Below, piece by piece: positions 24,600-35,464 of a stretch of DNA of 64,000 bases. The stretch lies in contig JAHEWK010000014.1 of assembly GCA_020740775.1 (NCBI GenBank), positions 310,001 through 374,000 of the forward strand, given 5' to 3'. A model generated the notes under the pieces. The model did no database searches. It was not told the DNA's origin and saw only the letters and a program-made list of their open reading frames with translations. This stretch comes from Ilyonectria destructans (taxonomy: Eukaryota > Ascomycota > Sordariomycetes > Hypocreales > Nectriaceae). How positions within the stretch are numbered: the stretch's first letter is position 1; each line of letters starts with the position of its first letter. The position numbers and the translations under genes are program-made.

Positions 24600-27259
24600 A
24601 AACAACATTTACGGGGCTACTAAGCAGGCGAGGAAAGCCAAGACAGCACTGCCCCCCTTCACACGAGGGAAAAGGGTATGGCGGAAGAACGGGTCGTATC
24701 GATGAGATAAGACGGACCGGATTTTTTACTTTGACGGACAACCCCTAAGCAAGAGGCGTATACCTCGAGGCTGTTAGGGGATTCATGAACGGTTAGGCAC
24801 GACGGGAAATTGCTTTGGACTGGGCGTTGGCAAAGGACATGGTATTTTGTTCGGGATTGGTCAATTGGGAAGCATCGCATGGCGTTATGAGAGACATTTG
24901 TTTGAGTTTACGGGAGCACCGAGAGGGGAGACCCTGGATGTGGTTGAATCGTGGATCGCGGATGAACGGAGTGTGAGCGATAAGCTTTCCCGGAAACGTG
25001 GGATCCTCGTGCCTGTGTAACGTACACGGGAACCCAAACATGGTTGACGCTGAGATGGGCGCTGAGTCGGAGGAGGCGATTAAGCAAACGAAGGGCTAGA
25101 CACGGCAGGCGGGAGGTGGCCGTTGCCGTGGCTGATCTCTGGTTGGAGCCTGACTCGCCCAATGCACGACGACTCCATGAATGAAAACAGGGACAACCGC
25201 GGTAGCTTGAGCGTTGGCGTTGCTTCGACAGGGATAGTGGCAGACAATGAACGAATAACGAGCAAGGCGTGACGAAGCAAGACGTTACCATATGTTGTAC
25301 CATGACGAGCCACCCGCAGTGCCCAGCGTGCCCCTCCAACTGTGTGGCTTTGAGACATAGGGCCTTCGAGTCATGTGGCTAAGAAGCGCGTGAGGAGTCA
25401 AGAGAGAAAGTAATGGTGAATGTAATGGGCCAAGATGAGAGGCGAGAAGTGAGCGCTGCCAAGGTGCCGTGCATGAACGATCTGCCCTTCCCCCGACCAA
25501 GGCTTGGGCCAGACGAGGCTGGTGCGGTGACATCGGAAGCATCATGATGGGGCTTGATCACTAATATGCTGTAGCTACCTTGGCTGAGCACAGTAACCCG
25601 GGAGGCTTTTGTGTTTATTCATGCGGGAGGGATTTTCTGGTCTAACACTGAGAACTAACATATTACGCAATGGCCGTTCCCGTGTGGCTACTCTGCAAGT
25701 AGTGCCGGCCATCCCATCGTCCTGGGTCGATTAAGCCGGCGCCACAGCGCTGTGGGAGATTCAATAGTCTGGGGCTGTGAGCATTTGTGTCCTGTTGTCT
25801 TATTCGGGAGCCCGAGCAAGATGAGAGTAGCCAAGTGTAACCAAGCCTTCCAGGGTGCGGCGGGCGGATAACGGGCTCCGAGAACTAAAGCGCCTCCAGG
25901 TGTGAGAGTGAGAGTGCTGGAGTCTGAGAGTGAGATCGAGGCGTGAAGCATATCGGTCGAGTCCCGCACCTCTGACACCGGGGAAGAGTGTCATTGCACC
26001 CGGAGATGAAAAGTAAGCATGGGACGGGACAGTAAGCAAGGGGGACGAGACGGATTTGTCGATGCCGTGGCGATTGGTGAGGTGTGAAATCGGGGTGGCG
26101 AGGAGGGGTTGAGAGGAAAGTTGCGGCTATGACGTTCCTTGTGTGTGATTCTTGTGCGGGTGAGACGCGCTACTGCGCGCGTGCGAGTGTTCGACGTGGG
26201 ATCTTTTTCTTCGTCTGGTTCCATGTGTGTCTCTGCACGTGCTGCTGATCTTTTTCACTGTTGATCTTCGCCGTTGATCTTCACCGCTGATCGTCTACAT
26301 TGTCTGGGTGTGTGAGTTTATCGTCGGGGGTTGGTGGAGGGATTGTACAAGCGAGACAAGACACATGCGGGAGCCATTCAATGTTTCGGCATTATCGTGA
26401 AGACGGCCGACTACCAACCCGATGACACTCGACGGTATGCGACGGTGTGCGACGGCGCCTCGAAAAATGGCCGATAGCCTGGCGGTAGCTCGTTGGTCCA
26501 ATCAGTGGACCCATGATCCAATCTACTTACCTATTCAGCGGGCGGGTGATCGCATCGAAACGGGGCGTCAGGGGCTAGGGGGACGAGCCGTCGGTCGGCA
26601 GTCAGCATTCGGCAGACGAGAGACACATGGCCGCCCATCCCTCACATGTACGAATAGTACACAATTGGTACTGTGTAGTTAAGACACTGTAAAGGGCCCC
26701 GGCGCTGAGAGTGTCTTATCAGAGGCGGCATCGACTGTGTAACCTGAACCGCGAGACGGTGTAGGTAGCGGGAAGCTATTATTGCTTTCTCTTGGTTGAT
26801 GGCCAAGGGCAAGAAGGCAGGGGTACCTCGGTAGAGCGGGCCGATCTGGCACTTGGGAATTGGCACTTGGATTGGGCGATGAGCGATGAGCGATGGGCGA
26901 TGGGCGATCAATTAAACTGACAGGACAGGGCATGTGTATAGACTACACAGCATCGATCACCGGACTGGCGTACTACGCAGGTAGTAGGGCGATCTTGGCA
27001 GCGTGGTTGAATTATTCCTGCTGATGGATCGTGAACTACTGGGATTGTTCAGGTGACAGACAGCCCCAGCGCAAGAAGAAGAAAAAACCACCCAGGATTG
27101 GCGGGCGCGGTCTCGAACCAACGAGACGGTGACAGGTCCACTGGGTTGCGTGAGAAGTGGGTGCGAGATCGGGAAAGTGGAGGCGGCAAGGCGGGCAGCC
27201 AGTGGGGAGAGATCTTTAGTTACAGGACAGTGCCGAGTCTAGCCTTTGAGCTCTAGAGC
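24600..27259. other. Gene-free region
   Basis: No gene recognised. Small tandem repeats occur: GTTGATCTTCRCC units at 26244-26285 and five 7-bp GATGRGC units at 26874-26908. Frames are short and overlap on both strands. Confidence 0.45.
26874..26908. repeat. 7-bp tandem repeat, five units
   Basis: GGGCGAT/GAGCGAT alternates five times without interruption. Non-coding microsatellite. Confidence 0.85.
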
Positions 27260-27261
27260 TA

Positions 27262-27437
27262 TCTCCTTGGCAGTGCAAATGCTTGTGGGGCGGCTATGGA
27301 CAAATCAGGTTTAAGCCGGTATGTAGCTCAGTTAGCAAATACTTTATCTTGGGCGAAGCTGACTATAGAAAATCTGGTATTTATTCAACGTGGGGAAGTC
27401 CTGCGCTGCCCCACAAGCATTTGCCCCGCCAAGGAGA
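27262..27437. mobile_element. MITE-like inverted-repeat element, copy A (176 bp)
   Basis: Ends TCTCCTTGGC...GCCAAGGAGA. The terminal inverted repeats match at 28 of the first 30 bases. TA lies on both sides (27260-27261, 27438-27439), consistent with a Tc1/mariner-type insertion, although CTATCTCC/GGAGATAG could also be the repeat itself. There is no coding capacity. Inside, TAGCTCAGTTAGC resembles a tRNA box A, so a tRNA-derived origin was considered, but no good box B follows. Confidence 0.75.
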
Positions 27438-27453
27438 TAGAGCCATAGTGCTA

Positions 27454-27628
27454 TCTCCTTGGCAGCGATAACGTTTGTGGGCCGCTTTGGACAAATCGGT
27501 TTTAAGCAGGTACACAATTCAGTTAGCGAATACTTTATCTTTAGCAGAGCTGACAATAGAAAGTCTGGTATCTGTTGAATGTGGGGAAGTCGTGAGCTGC
27601 CCCACAAGCTTTACCACTGCCAAGGAGA
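27454..27628. mobile_element. MITE-like inverted-repeat element, copy B (175 bp)
   Basis: Same orientation and ends as the neighbouring copy, 192 bp downstream, again flanked by TA. The first 12 bases of its inverted repeats are identical and the match is weaker inward. The two copies are roughly four-fifths identical by eye. The short spacer (GAGCCATAGTGC) is echoed after copy B (GAGCCACAGAGC), so element plus flank was duplicated in tandem some time ago. Confidence 0.75.
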
Positions 27629-27630
27629 TA

Positions 27631-30600
27631 GAGCCACAGAGCTACAGGGCCAGAGAGCAAGACGCCCTAGAGATCAAAGTTTGGAGCTACCTTGTAGGTA
27701 GTATTGGAACCACACCAAGACGTCCACAGTGGGACTCCTGACCAGCTCGCCCAAGCTGGTCGAGCTTGTCCTTGTCTAGGTTCATCGGCGTTGGTGCCTA
27801 TTGCGGGCAGTCCGGCGCGGTGGCACTTGCTAGAAATTAGCCAGGTACTACGTCTATACGACCAGACGGAATATGCCGTGTCCGACGGGTTGATCGTCGG
27901 GAGAAGACAATTCATCGTGAACGAGGGCGAACAATGTCCCAAAAGGGACAACTCAAGCGCTTCCCGACAACAGACAGGTACCGAGTCCGATGGCGGCAGA
28001 CTTGCTTGGGCAGTCAGTCTGGGGCAGGCAAACCGAGATGACGAATAATTCCGCTGCACCACCTGCCGGGAAACCTTTTGCGGGCTGCCGGTGTGATGTT
28101 GCACGGAGCTGACCAGCAGTGTTCAGCACGGCCTATCTTGGCCTGTCTTGGCTCGTCTCAGGGTTTCTTCTCCATATCTCTGTCCTCTTGGCCGTATTTC
28201 ACTTCCTGCTTCCGGTTCTAGCCCCGTCTCTCCAGCCCTGTGTCTGAGATTACAACGAAAAAAGGCTTGGGGCGGGGGAGGCGAGCGAATCCATCGTCCA
28301 AGCCGGTGAGACGGTGGCGATGATGTGCACAGGGATTGGCAACGCGGCATGAATACCGGTCTGCCGGGGTAGCATGGGCCAAAAGCCGTTCCTTTTGTTT
28401 GCCTTGCAGCAACTCCTCACCTGCCTAGAACGGCACAGGTCCGGGTAGAGGGCGCTGACCACACCGACCTATCTCGCTTGAAGCTCTATCCAATGTTGGC
28501 GGAGAATGTCTCAGCCCGCCGCACTGGAAGCACGCATGAGGTGCTGTCGTAGCAGCAACACGGGCCAGAAAGAGAAGTAAAAAAAGACACGCTGCGACTG
28601 GCTACTAGAGCATCGTCGTACGTAACCCGCTCCTGCAGGCCGGCCTCGAGCGATGAGCTGCAGTCGAGAGCACGGAGGATGGGTCTTTTCTCTTGTCGCT
28701 CTGGATTGTGGATCTCCTCGGCGCCAGTTCATCGGCAGAACAGCAACAACACTAACTGGAGGCGGCGCGAGCTGAGCTGTGCTGGCGGGCCATGGCATCT
28801 CCATTTCTGTTTCAAGCGAGTCCAAGACTCCGTCTCTTCACTGTGGGACTTTGTCGTGCCACGCACCATACAGTCTCCAAGACGGACTGATCTACAGAGC
28901 ATGCGTTCATCAATACGCAGGACCCGCGTCAACTCAACCCCCTCTCCACCTCTCCCGCGTCCCAGGCTACCGTTTTCAGACCTCACTTCCCATCGTCTCT
29001 CAGCTCTAGTGAAGCCACTCAACCAGAGACCTCAGACAATAATCAAAACAGGTCCGCTCCGAGTGCCCGGAGCTATCAGCGGTTGCGGCATTCTCCTTCC
29101 CAGTCAGGGCTGACCCCAGCCGCCCTCACCAGTCCCTCACCAACAGCCGGTGAGGACCTGGCAGTGGCGGATACCCAGGTCAGCCTGCCGTCTTGCTAGT
29201 TGACGCTGTGAGTCAATTTCTTTTTGTCAGCACACTTGGTCTTTGTGGCTTCTTGGGGGCCTCATCTGCCTTCAGCCACCATGGCTTGGGGTTCCATCAG
29301 AGCTGCCAGCGAATCTAGGCTGCTAGTGGTCGAGTGGTTACACCAAGGCGCCCTAGTGCTGCACGTATCCTTATGAAAGAGGTTAACATGTACTTGAGGC
29401 TTGCAAGGGTAGGCAGGGGACAGCTTCCGCGGGCTCAAAGTGCCAGTGCGGGCGGCGAATCCCGTAGTGTCCGAGAGATCCATGCCAGACCGAGCCCGAA
29501 TATCTGCCGCCCGAGAAGCATTGACAATCGATGTATCCGTCTGCCCGGTCATTAAAGGCCGTTGCCCCGTTTGAGGGCAAAGAAACCCAGAAGCAAGGAG
29601 CACCAAAGACATAAGGTGGCTGGAGGTAGTGGGTATGACAGAGGACCAACAAACGAACGACAGCAAACCTGGGAAAAAGTAACAAGAAAAAGAAACGAGT
29701 TGGGGGAAACAAAGGTAAACGACATGTCATGAGCAATCTTTGCTTTTCCCTTGGGCTACTGCTGATGGCTGGCTGGATGATTGTCGTTTCTTTTCATCAG
29801 TCTTGTATCCATTATGCATTGTCCATTTTCTATTGCTCTATTGTCCTCGGATGGACTGGGCCACCCCGAGGGACGTGGCTGGCTAGGTAGCTGATCTGTT
29901 TCTGTAACCGCCAGAGTATCAACATCGAGGACGAGCTTGGAGAGCTGTGCCCAGCGCCCAGCGCCCTGGAAGCCGACAGACGTGTTTAGTCGTTGGAATA
30001 TCCACCGCTGGCGAGCAAAGACCCATCGAACCCCGATACGCGCCCATACAGACGCCGGAATCGCGGAGATGCGGGACCGGTGTCGCGGCTTACAGCAGGG
30101 AGAGCACACCGAGTCCGTCCAGATCGCGGCGTGGGCCCTTCTCTAGCTTCACTAGCCTCACTAGCCGCGCGCTAGGTTCTGGGGCCGACCTCGAAGAGAG
30201 GGCCGGGACCCAGACAAGGTCAAGGTCTTAGCACTCGGCCGTGTCCGTGATTTGTCGACGGCGGCGGACATTTTATGTTGCGATTTGGCTGAGGCGCTGG
30301 CCAACGGGTCTCTTTTCGAGGCATGTGCGTTGTGCGCGTTGTGCGCGTTAATAAGGCGAAGACTCACATACGTAACGCCGCGCCAATACCCGAGGACGCC
30401 CAATGCCAAGTTGATGTGGTGGCCGTGGCGCCTCTCTTTTCTTCTCGCTCTTACCAATGATACAATGATACGGGCTGTGCTGGGGGCTTCTGCGGTGTCG
30501 GACTGTGGCTCCTTTGGCTGCTTGATTCTGTGAGACCTGCAGTTTCCTCCCGTCTTTTCTAGTTTAGCCGTGTCTCGTCTTGTTTTTGTCTCTCTGACAT

Positions 30601-32458
30601 GTCTGATGCAGCCCGGCAGCAGCCTTGCCGTGCGGGATCCGATGGTGTTCGGAGGGTGACGCGGGAAGTGCCCTGATGGGACGAAAGATGGGGATGCATG
30701 AAGCAAGTGATGGATCATTTTAAGGCTGGACCAGAGGATCTGGAACGGATAGATGTTCGTCTTGTTGTCTTGTTCCTCGGCGGGACATATAATCCCCCTC
30801 GGCTTGCTGGATAACTCTCGTCTTGACTCTCGTCTCGATCAGACATTACCTCGTCAACCTTGTCAATAACCACAACTGCAACGCTACACCCTGTGTTATA
30901 GCTCCCATTACACACAGACATTTCCCCACTGCTACGGCAGCTGCATAATCTTGCTGCTTATATCCTCCTCTGGCGTGCCTCCTGCCGCATCGACGCAAAC
31001 CATCCGCGCGGTTTGATTCCAAAGGGCCTCCCTCTCCCGTTCCGCGAACTAGGCCGTCCGGAGATTTCCCCTTTGGTCACTAAAGCCTGTCGGGGAAATA
31101 TACCGACGCCACGAGGGTCGTGAAAGGAGAGGGGCGAGATCGAGCATCGTGACGCTTGACTGTCCGAGAGCAGGACGTTGTCGACGAACCGCCCAGTTTG
31201 GGAATCGGGCATCCTCGCGCGGCTTCATCGCCGTCTCCCCTGCGCGCCCCAACTTCGGGTGTGGATTCAGCCCTTCCGCCGTCCGCCTTTCCGCCTTCCG
31301 AGCTACAAAGAGAGTGTCGTCAATTTGAAGCCCCGAGAGTCGAAAACACACAAAAAACCGGCGTACCAGTGTTGTCACGGCCGCTGCCATCACATTCCAA
31401 TCCGCCGCCACGGCGCCCAGTCCGGTTGTCCTCTGGATTGGAGAGGGACGGATGCAGATCTGCGAGGCAGCATCCGCAATCCGCAACACGGCTGTCGACT
31501 ACCGAGAAGTAGCAAAAACTCAACTCGCCTGGCCCCGGACTTGAACCTGGTCCCAGTCCAAGCCCCAGTGCAAAAGCAAGACGCAACTCGTACGTTGCAT
31601 TTCGCACCAACCAGGCCAAAGCACCCAGTACAATACACACCACCACAGCACAAAAAGCACACCGCGTACTCCAAGTACACCAAGCAATTACAAGCCTGGC
31701 CCCGGAAAACACCAACACCTCCACTCCAACCTTATCCTCATATTGGCCGTATTAACCTAGTCCTGATTCCCGCCAGGACCCCATCCAGACCTCCTAGGCC
31801 ATATCCCTCCACTCCTACTCCTCCTCCTCCTCCTCATCCTCCTCCTCCCCCGGCATCCTTCACTCCCTCTTCTTCACTGCCGATCCTCTTCGGAGTGCAA
31901 TTACCACCACTAGCTTCACCATCGCCACCAGGATTCTCTCGCTCAAAGCTTCTCTCCTCCAAGATCAATTCGTTTGCGCCGTCTAAGACCCTGTACTAAG
32001 TCTTAATCGTGCCCGTTTGCGCTACGTCTGGCCGTCCTCGTTGAGACGCCGCACCTACACAGACACAGACAATAGAGACGAACAATCAGACCTAACACCC
32101 ACCCTCTCACACACCCTTGGCTTCTCCCGCTGCGCCTTGACCTCTCCAAAACTCTCACACCCCCTTCCCTCGGCCCCGTTTCTCGATCGCACTCTGTGCT
32201 AGAAGCCTCAAGCTACTGACTCGATCCACGTCCACCCGGAGAATTCCCCCACCCTCCATTTCGTCGCCCAGTGGGTTTTTGTCTCTTTGCGTTCTTGCCT
32301 GCTGGCCTGCTCGTTATTAATATCGACCCTCCGCCGGGCTCCAGTGGTTCCAGTGCGCTACGGGTTTTATTTGGATTTCTCGACCATCAAGACGGACCAT
32401 CACCCCTGGGCTGTGAGGCCTTCATCAAGACACCCAGTGCTCATCCAACCCGCTCACA
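27631..32458. other. Gene-free region ending in a long CT-rich promoter/leader
   Basis: No gene recognised to about 31 kb. A GTTGTGCGC repeat lies at 30325-30349. From about 31.5 kb to 32458 the plus strand is strongly C/T-rich (CTCCTCCTC run near 31820-31850) with AC-rich blocks. This fits the promoter and a long 5' leader of the seven-TM gene at 32459. A 273-codon frame (31178-31999) over this tract is Pro-rich translation of that composition, not a gene. Confidence 0.5.
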
Positions 32459-34244
32459 ATGGCGCCCACTCCATCTGAAGTGTTGTCCCACATGGCCGAC
32501 CGCGCCGACAAGGGCGGTGCCCCCGTCCCCATCGGTGGCGACATCATGGGTCTCCTCGTCACTCTCGCCTCCATCTCCGTCCTGTCCATCTGTCTCTGTA
32601 AGAAGCCCCATCCAACAAGTGTGACGTCCTGCGTTGGACCGAATAACTACCTAACAGCTGCTGATGAGTCTGCAGACCAGAGATACACTGCTATCAAAGT
32701 ATGGAACAATCTACCGTTGGTCGTCTGGCGTAAGTCATTGTTTGCCCCCAGAGGCTCCGCCACGGTGTGTGGGACTAACACCCTGCAGTTGTGTTCGCTA
32801 TCTACATCGACTCCATGCTTTTCGTCGTCGTCACAACCATTTTGCAGCAAATCTTTGGCGTTAATTCCAGCTATGCCATGTGCCACGGCGCCATTCTCCT
32901 CTGTCTGGTCTGCTACGTCACCACCAAGGTCAGTCCTCCATCCCGTCAATTCGTGACAATGCAACTAACAAATACTACAGATTGTAAGCTATCGTGTCCA
33001 GTATTGCTGGGATGTCATTACTAACTCTTGTTTCAGTTCATTTATCTTTTTCTTGTCGAGAAGGCTGTAAGTCACAAACGCACCCAACAGCATTTTGACG
33101 GTACCCTGACCATTCTCAGCACATCATTCGTGGCAGTCCCAAGAAACGCCTCGAATCGAAACTGTACTGCTTCAATTCGTTCGGCATGCTCGGTCTCTAC
33201 ACCGTTGTCGTCATTCTCAACTTCATCTTGTAGGTCCTCCACGAGGTGCAACCTCAAAACTTCAACTAACCAATCTGCCACCAGCCGAATTGCCAAGCTC
33301 GAGAACGGAGTTTGCATCATCGGCATGCGGAGCATCTCCATGATCCCCCTCATCACCTTCGACGCCATTGTCAACATCTATCTTACCATCCTTTTCCTTA
33401 TCCCTCTAAAGAGTCAGTCTCCCATGGCCAGATCCCTGAGGAATCACACTAACACTATGAAGACCTGTACTCGTTCAAGAACATGCCCAAGACCCCGGCC
33501 AACGAACGTCTAAAGAACGTTGCCTTCCGTACTTTCGTCGGTTCATGCTGCACCCTTGTCAGCAGCATTGTGTATGATCCAACCTCGTTCGAGTTAGAGA
33601 TGAAAGTATTGATTGAATATTAGCAACCTGAGCGTCCTGATGGCCCTTAACGGAGAGCCCGGCTGGGTTTGCCTCATGTGCTGTAACTCCGACAGTCAGT
33701 CCACCATATTTCACTTACACTTTATTCAAACCCCTAACTTGTTGCAGTTCTCTTCTCTGCCCTCGTCATCCAGTGGGTCACCTCTAAGGACAACGCTGGC
33801 TCGGGCAGTCCCAACAACACCAACAACTACAACCACGGCAACGAGAACGGCAGCCACGGACTCCACGACCCTCACTCGTCTTCACACCAAATGAACACCA
33901 TACCCCAACCTCCACCCTCACCCCACGGCACCGACGCCGAGATTTCACTCGTTGCCACGGCCACAGCGCAATCATCTGACGACGGCCGCGATCTGGATAT
34001 GGCCAAGGTGTCGAGCCCCGGCGGCGGCGGCGGCGGCGTTGTCGTTACCACCACTATCCACCGGCAGAGCCGGCCCACGAGTGGCTTCGGGCTCGATATG
34101 GACGGCAACAAGCTCGACGACGACGACGACGAAGCCAACTACGGCTACCCGCCCCGTCCTCCAAGCTACGGCGTCAACCACCGCGAGATTCCCGAGCCAC
34201 CCCGGACCCGCATTACCGGTGGCAAGTCCGAATCCCGCAGCTAA
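32459..34244 (+). CDS. Seven-transmembrane fungal membrane protein (receptor-like, function unknown)
   Basis: Exons: 32459-32597, 32676-32729, 32789-32928, a probable 3-nt exon 32981-32983, 33037-33066, 33120-33229, 33285-33412, 33463-33571, 33624-33694, 33748-34244. They total 426 residues (425 without the 3-nt exon), with all phases consistent. Hydrophobic segments make seven helices: MGLLVTLASISVLSICL, then LPLVVWLVFAIYIDSM, CHGAILLCLVCYVTTK, LGLYTVVVILNFIF, ITFDAIVNIYLTILFL, CTLVSSIVNLSVLMAL, and the last through SDILFSALVIQWVTS. The ~140-residue tail is hydrophilic, with Gly and Asp runs, and probably cytosolic. The family is widespread and conserved in filamentous fungi without an assigned role. 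A G-protein-coupled receptor-like function is only a topology-based guess. Confidence 0.88.
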
Positions 34245-35464
34245 AGACTCTACTGCAGTCCTCCGCCTTGAGGGGATCGCATTTCATCTCTACAAGTGTG
34301 GCATTTGTTTTTGGGGTTTTCTAGAACTTCCTGCGGGAAAGTAGACACGGAGTTGGTGGCGGCCGGGGCGTTCCAAGTCGCGACGTCTCTCTTTCTTACT
34401 CTCGTTGGATATCCTCCTACAAAGAGCAAACAAGAGAGCTCGCGACGGTGTTGTCGTAAACAACTTTAATTATTCGAGGGAAGGTTGGTACACAAAGCGG
34501 TTCCTATTTAGGTACAGGACATATGTGGAAGCAGCGTTGGGATCTTGGTCAAAGTGAGTGGTGGTGGCGATTTCGGAGCCATAGGATACCCAGTATAAAT
34601 AGAAGAGACATTTACGGCTTGAACGTGGAGCACCCGCAATCATGAATAATGAAGCTTATTGGAGCTGGTAACACCGCAAATAGGACGCTTACAAGCATCC
34701 CCTGTCGCACCTATCTCGGGTTGTTTGTTGTCTAGCGCCGCAAGCACTGAATGAGTCTAAGGAACAACACCACCTTGCTTGTGACACTTGCCAAGCCGTA
34801 GCAGAGCACCACCAGGGGACGGTGCCCAGGATATTATTTTCGCTCCTCGACGAAATCTACCTGAGAAGTGAAGCGTGTAAGCCACGGACCATTGGTTCTT
34901 TACACAAAACCAAGAGTAGGCCAAGGAGCAACGGGTCGTCTCAGCCTGGGGCTCGAGACACTTGCAGATCCTACAGCTACTTAAGCTAGACGCGGATCCC
35001 GGTTAATTTTTCCACCAAAATTCGAAACACGCGCACGAAGGATAGATCGGCATCACGATATAGATCAAGTCACAGAAAGGAAATTAAGGGATTGCAATCA
35101 AAGGACCGTTTCATTGCCGTCCGAGCAGTGCCAGCGAATCAACGATGTAGGACTTGGATTCATTGGAGTACAAGAAAATCGGGAAATCTATTGTTTGATC
35201 ATGGCGGATTTTCAAGATGTAAAATCGAGAATCCTCGAAGAGTTAAGCAAGTTACCGTGCATGGGCTCGAGACGACAGTCGCAATTGCCCACCACGTAGA
35301 TGCCAAAGATATATACAGTGAAGAGCCAATGTGCGCCACTTTAAAATAACCGAATGTCCACATATCCCCCTCTTTCAAAAACCTTGGCGAATGGTTGGGT
35401 ATTTATCCCCTAGCGAGTGTACAAGAAATAAGACTTTTCACCCTCATCACAACGCGGTGCGCGC
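34245..35464. other. Tail-to-tail intergenic region
   Basis: 3' ends of the seven-TM gene (plus) and the GH128 gene (minus) face each other. The sequence is moderately AT-rich, with no supported gene; the longest frame (35092-35349) has no recognisable feature. A TATAAATAG motif at 34593 has no gene downstream on its strand. Confidence 0.5.

Noticed and set aside
27110..27127. Small palindrome GTCTCG...CGAGAC resembling a T-arm
   Set aside because: Only 6-bp arms, and no other tRNA parts around it.
29325..29370. tRNA-Ser/Leu-like box A (TGGTCGAGTGGTTA)
   Set aside because: No box B (GGTTCRANNCC), no anticodon arm or acceptor pairing could be drawn downstream.
31178..31999. 273-codon plus-strand frame
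   Set aside because: Pro/Ser/Thr-rich translation of a CT-rich leader, overlapped by other long frames; no domain.
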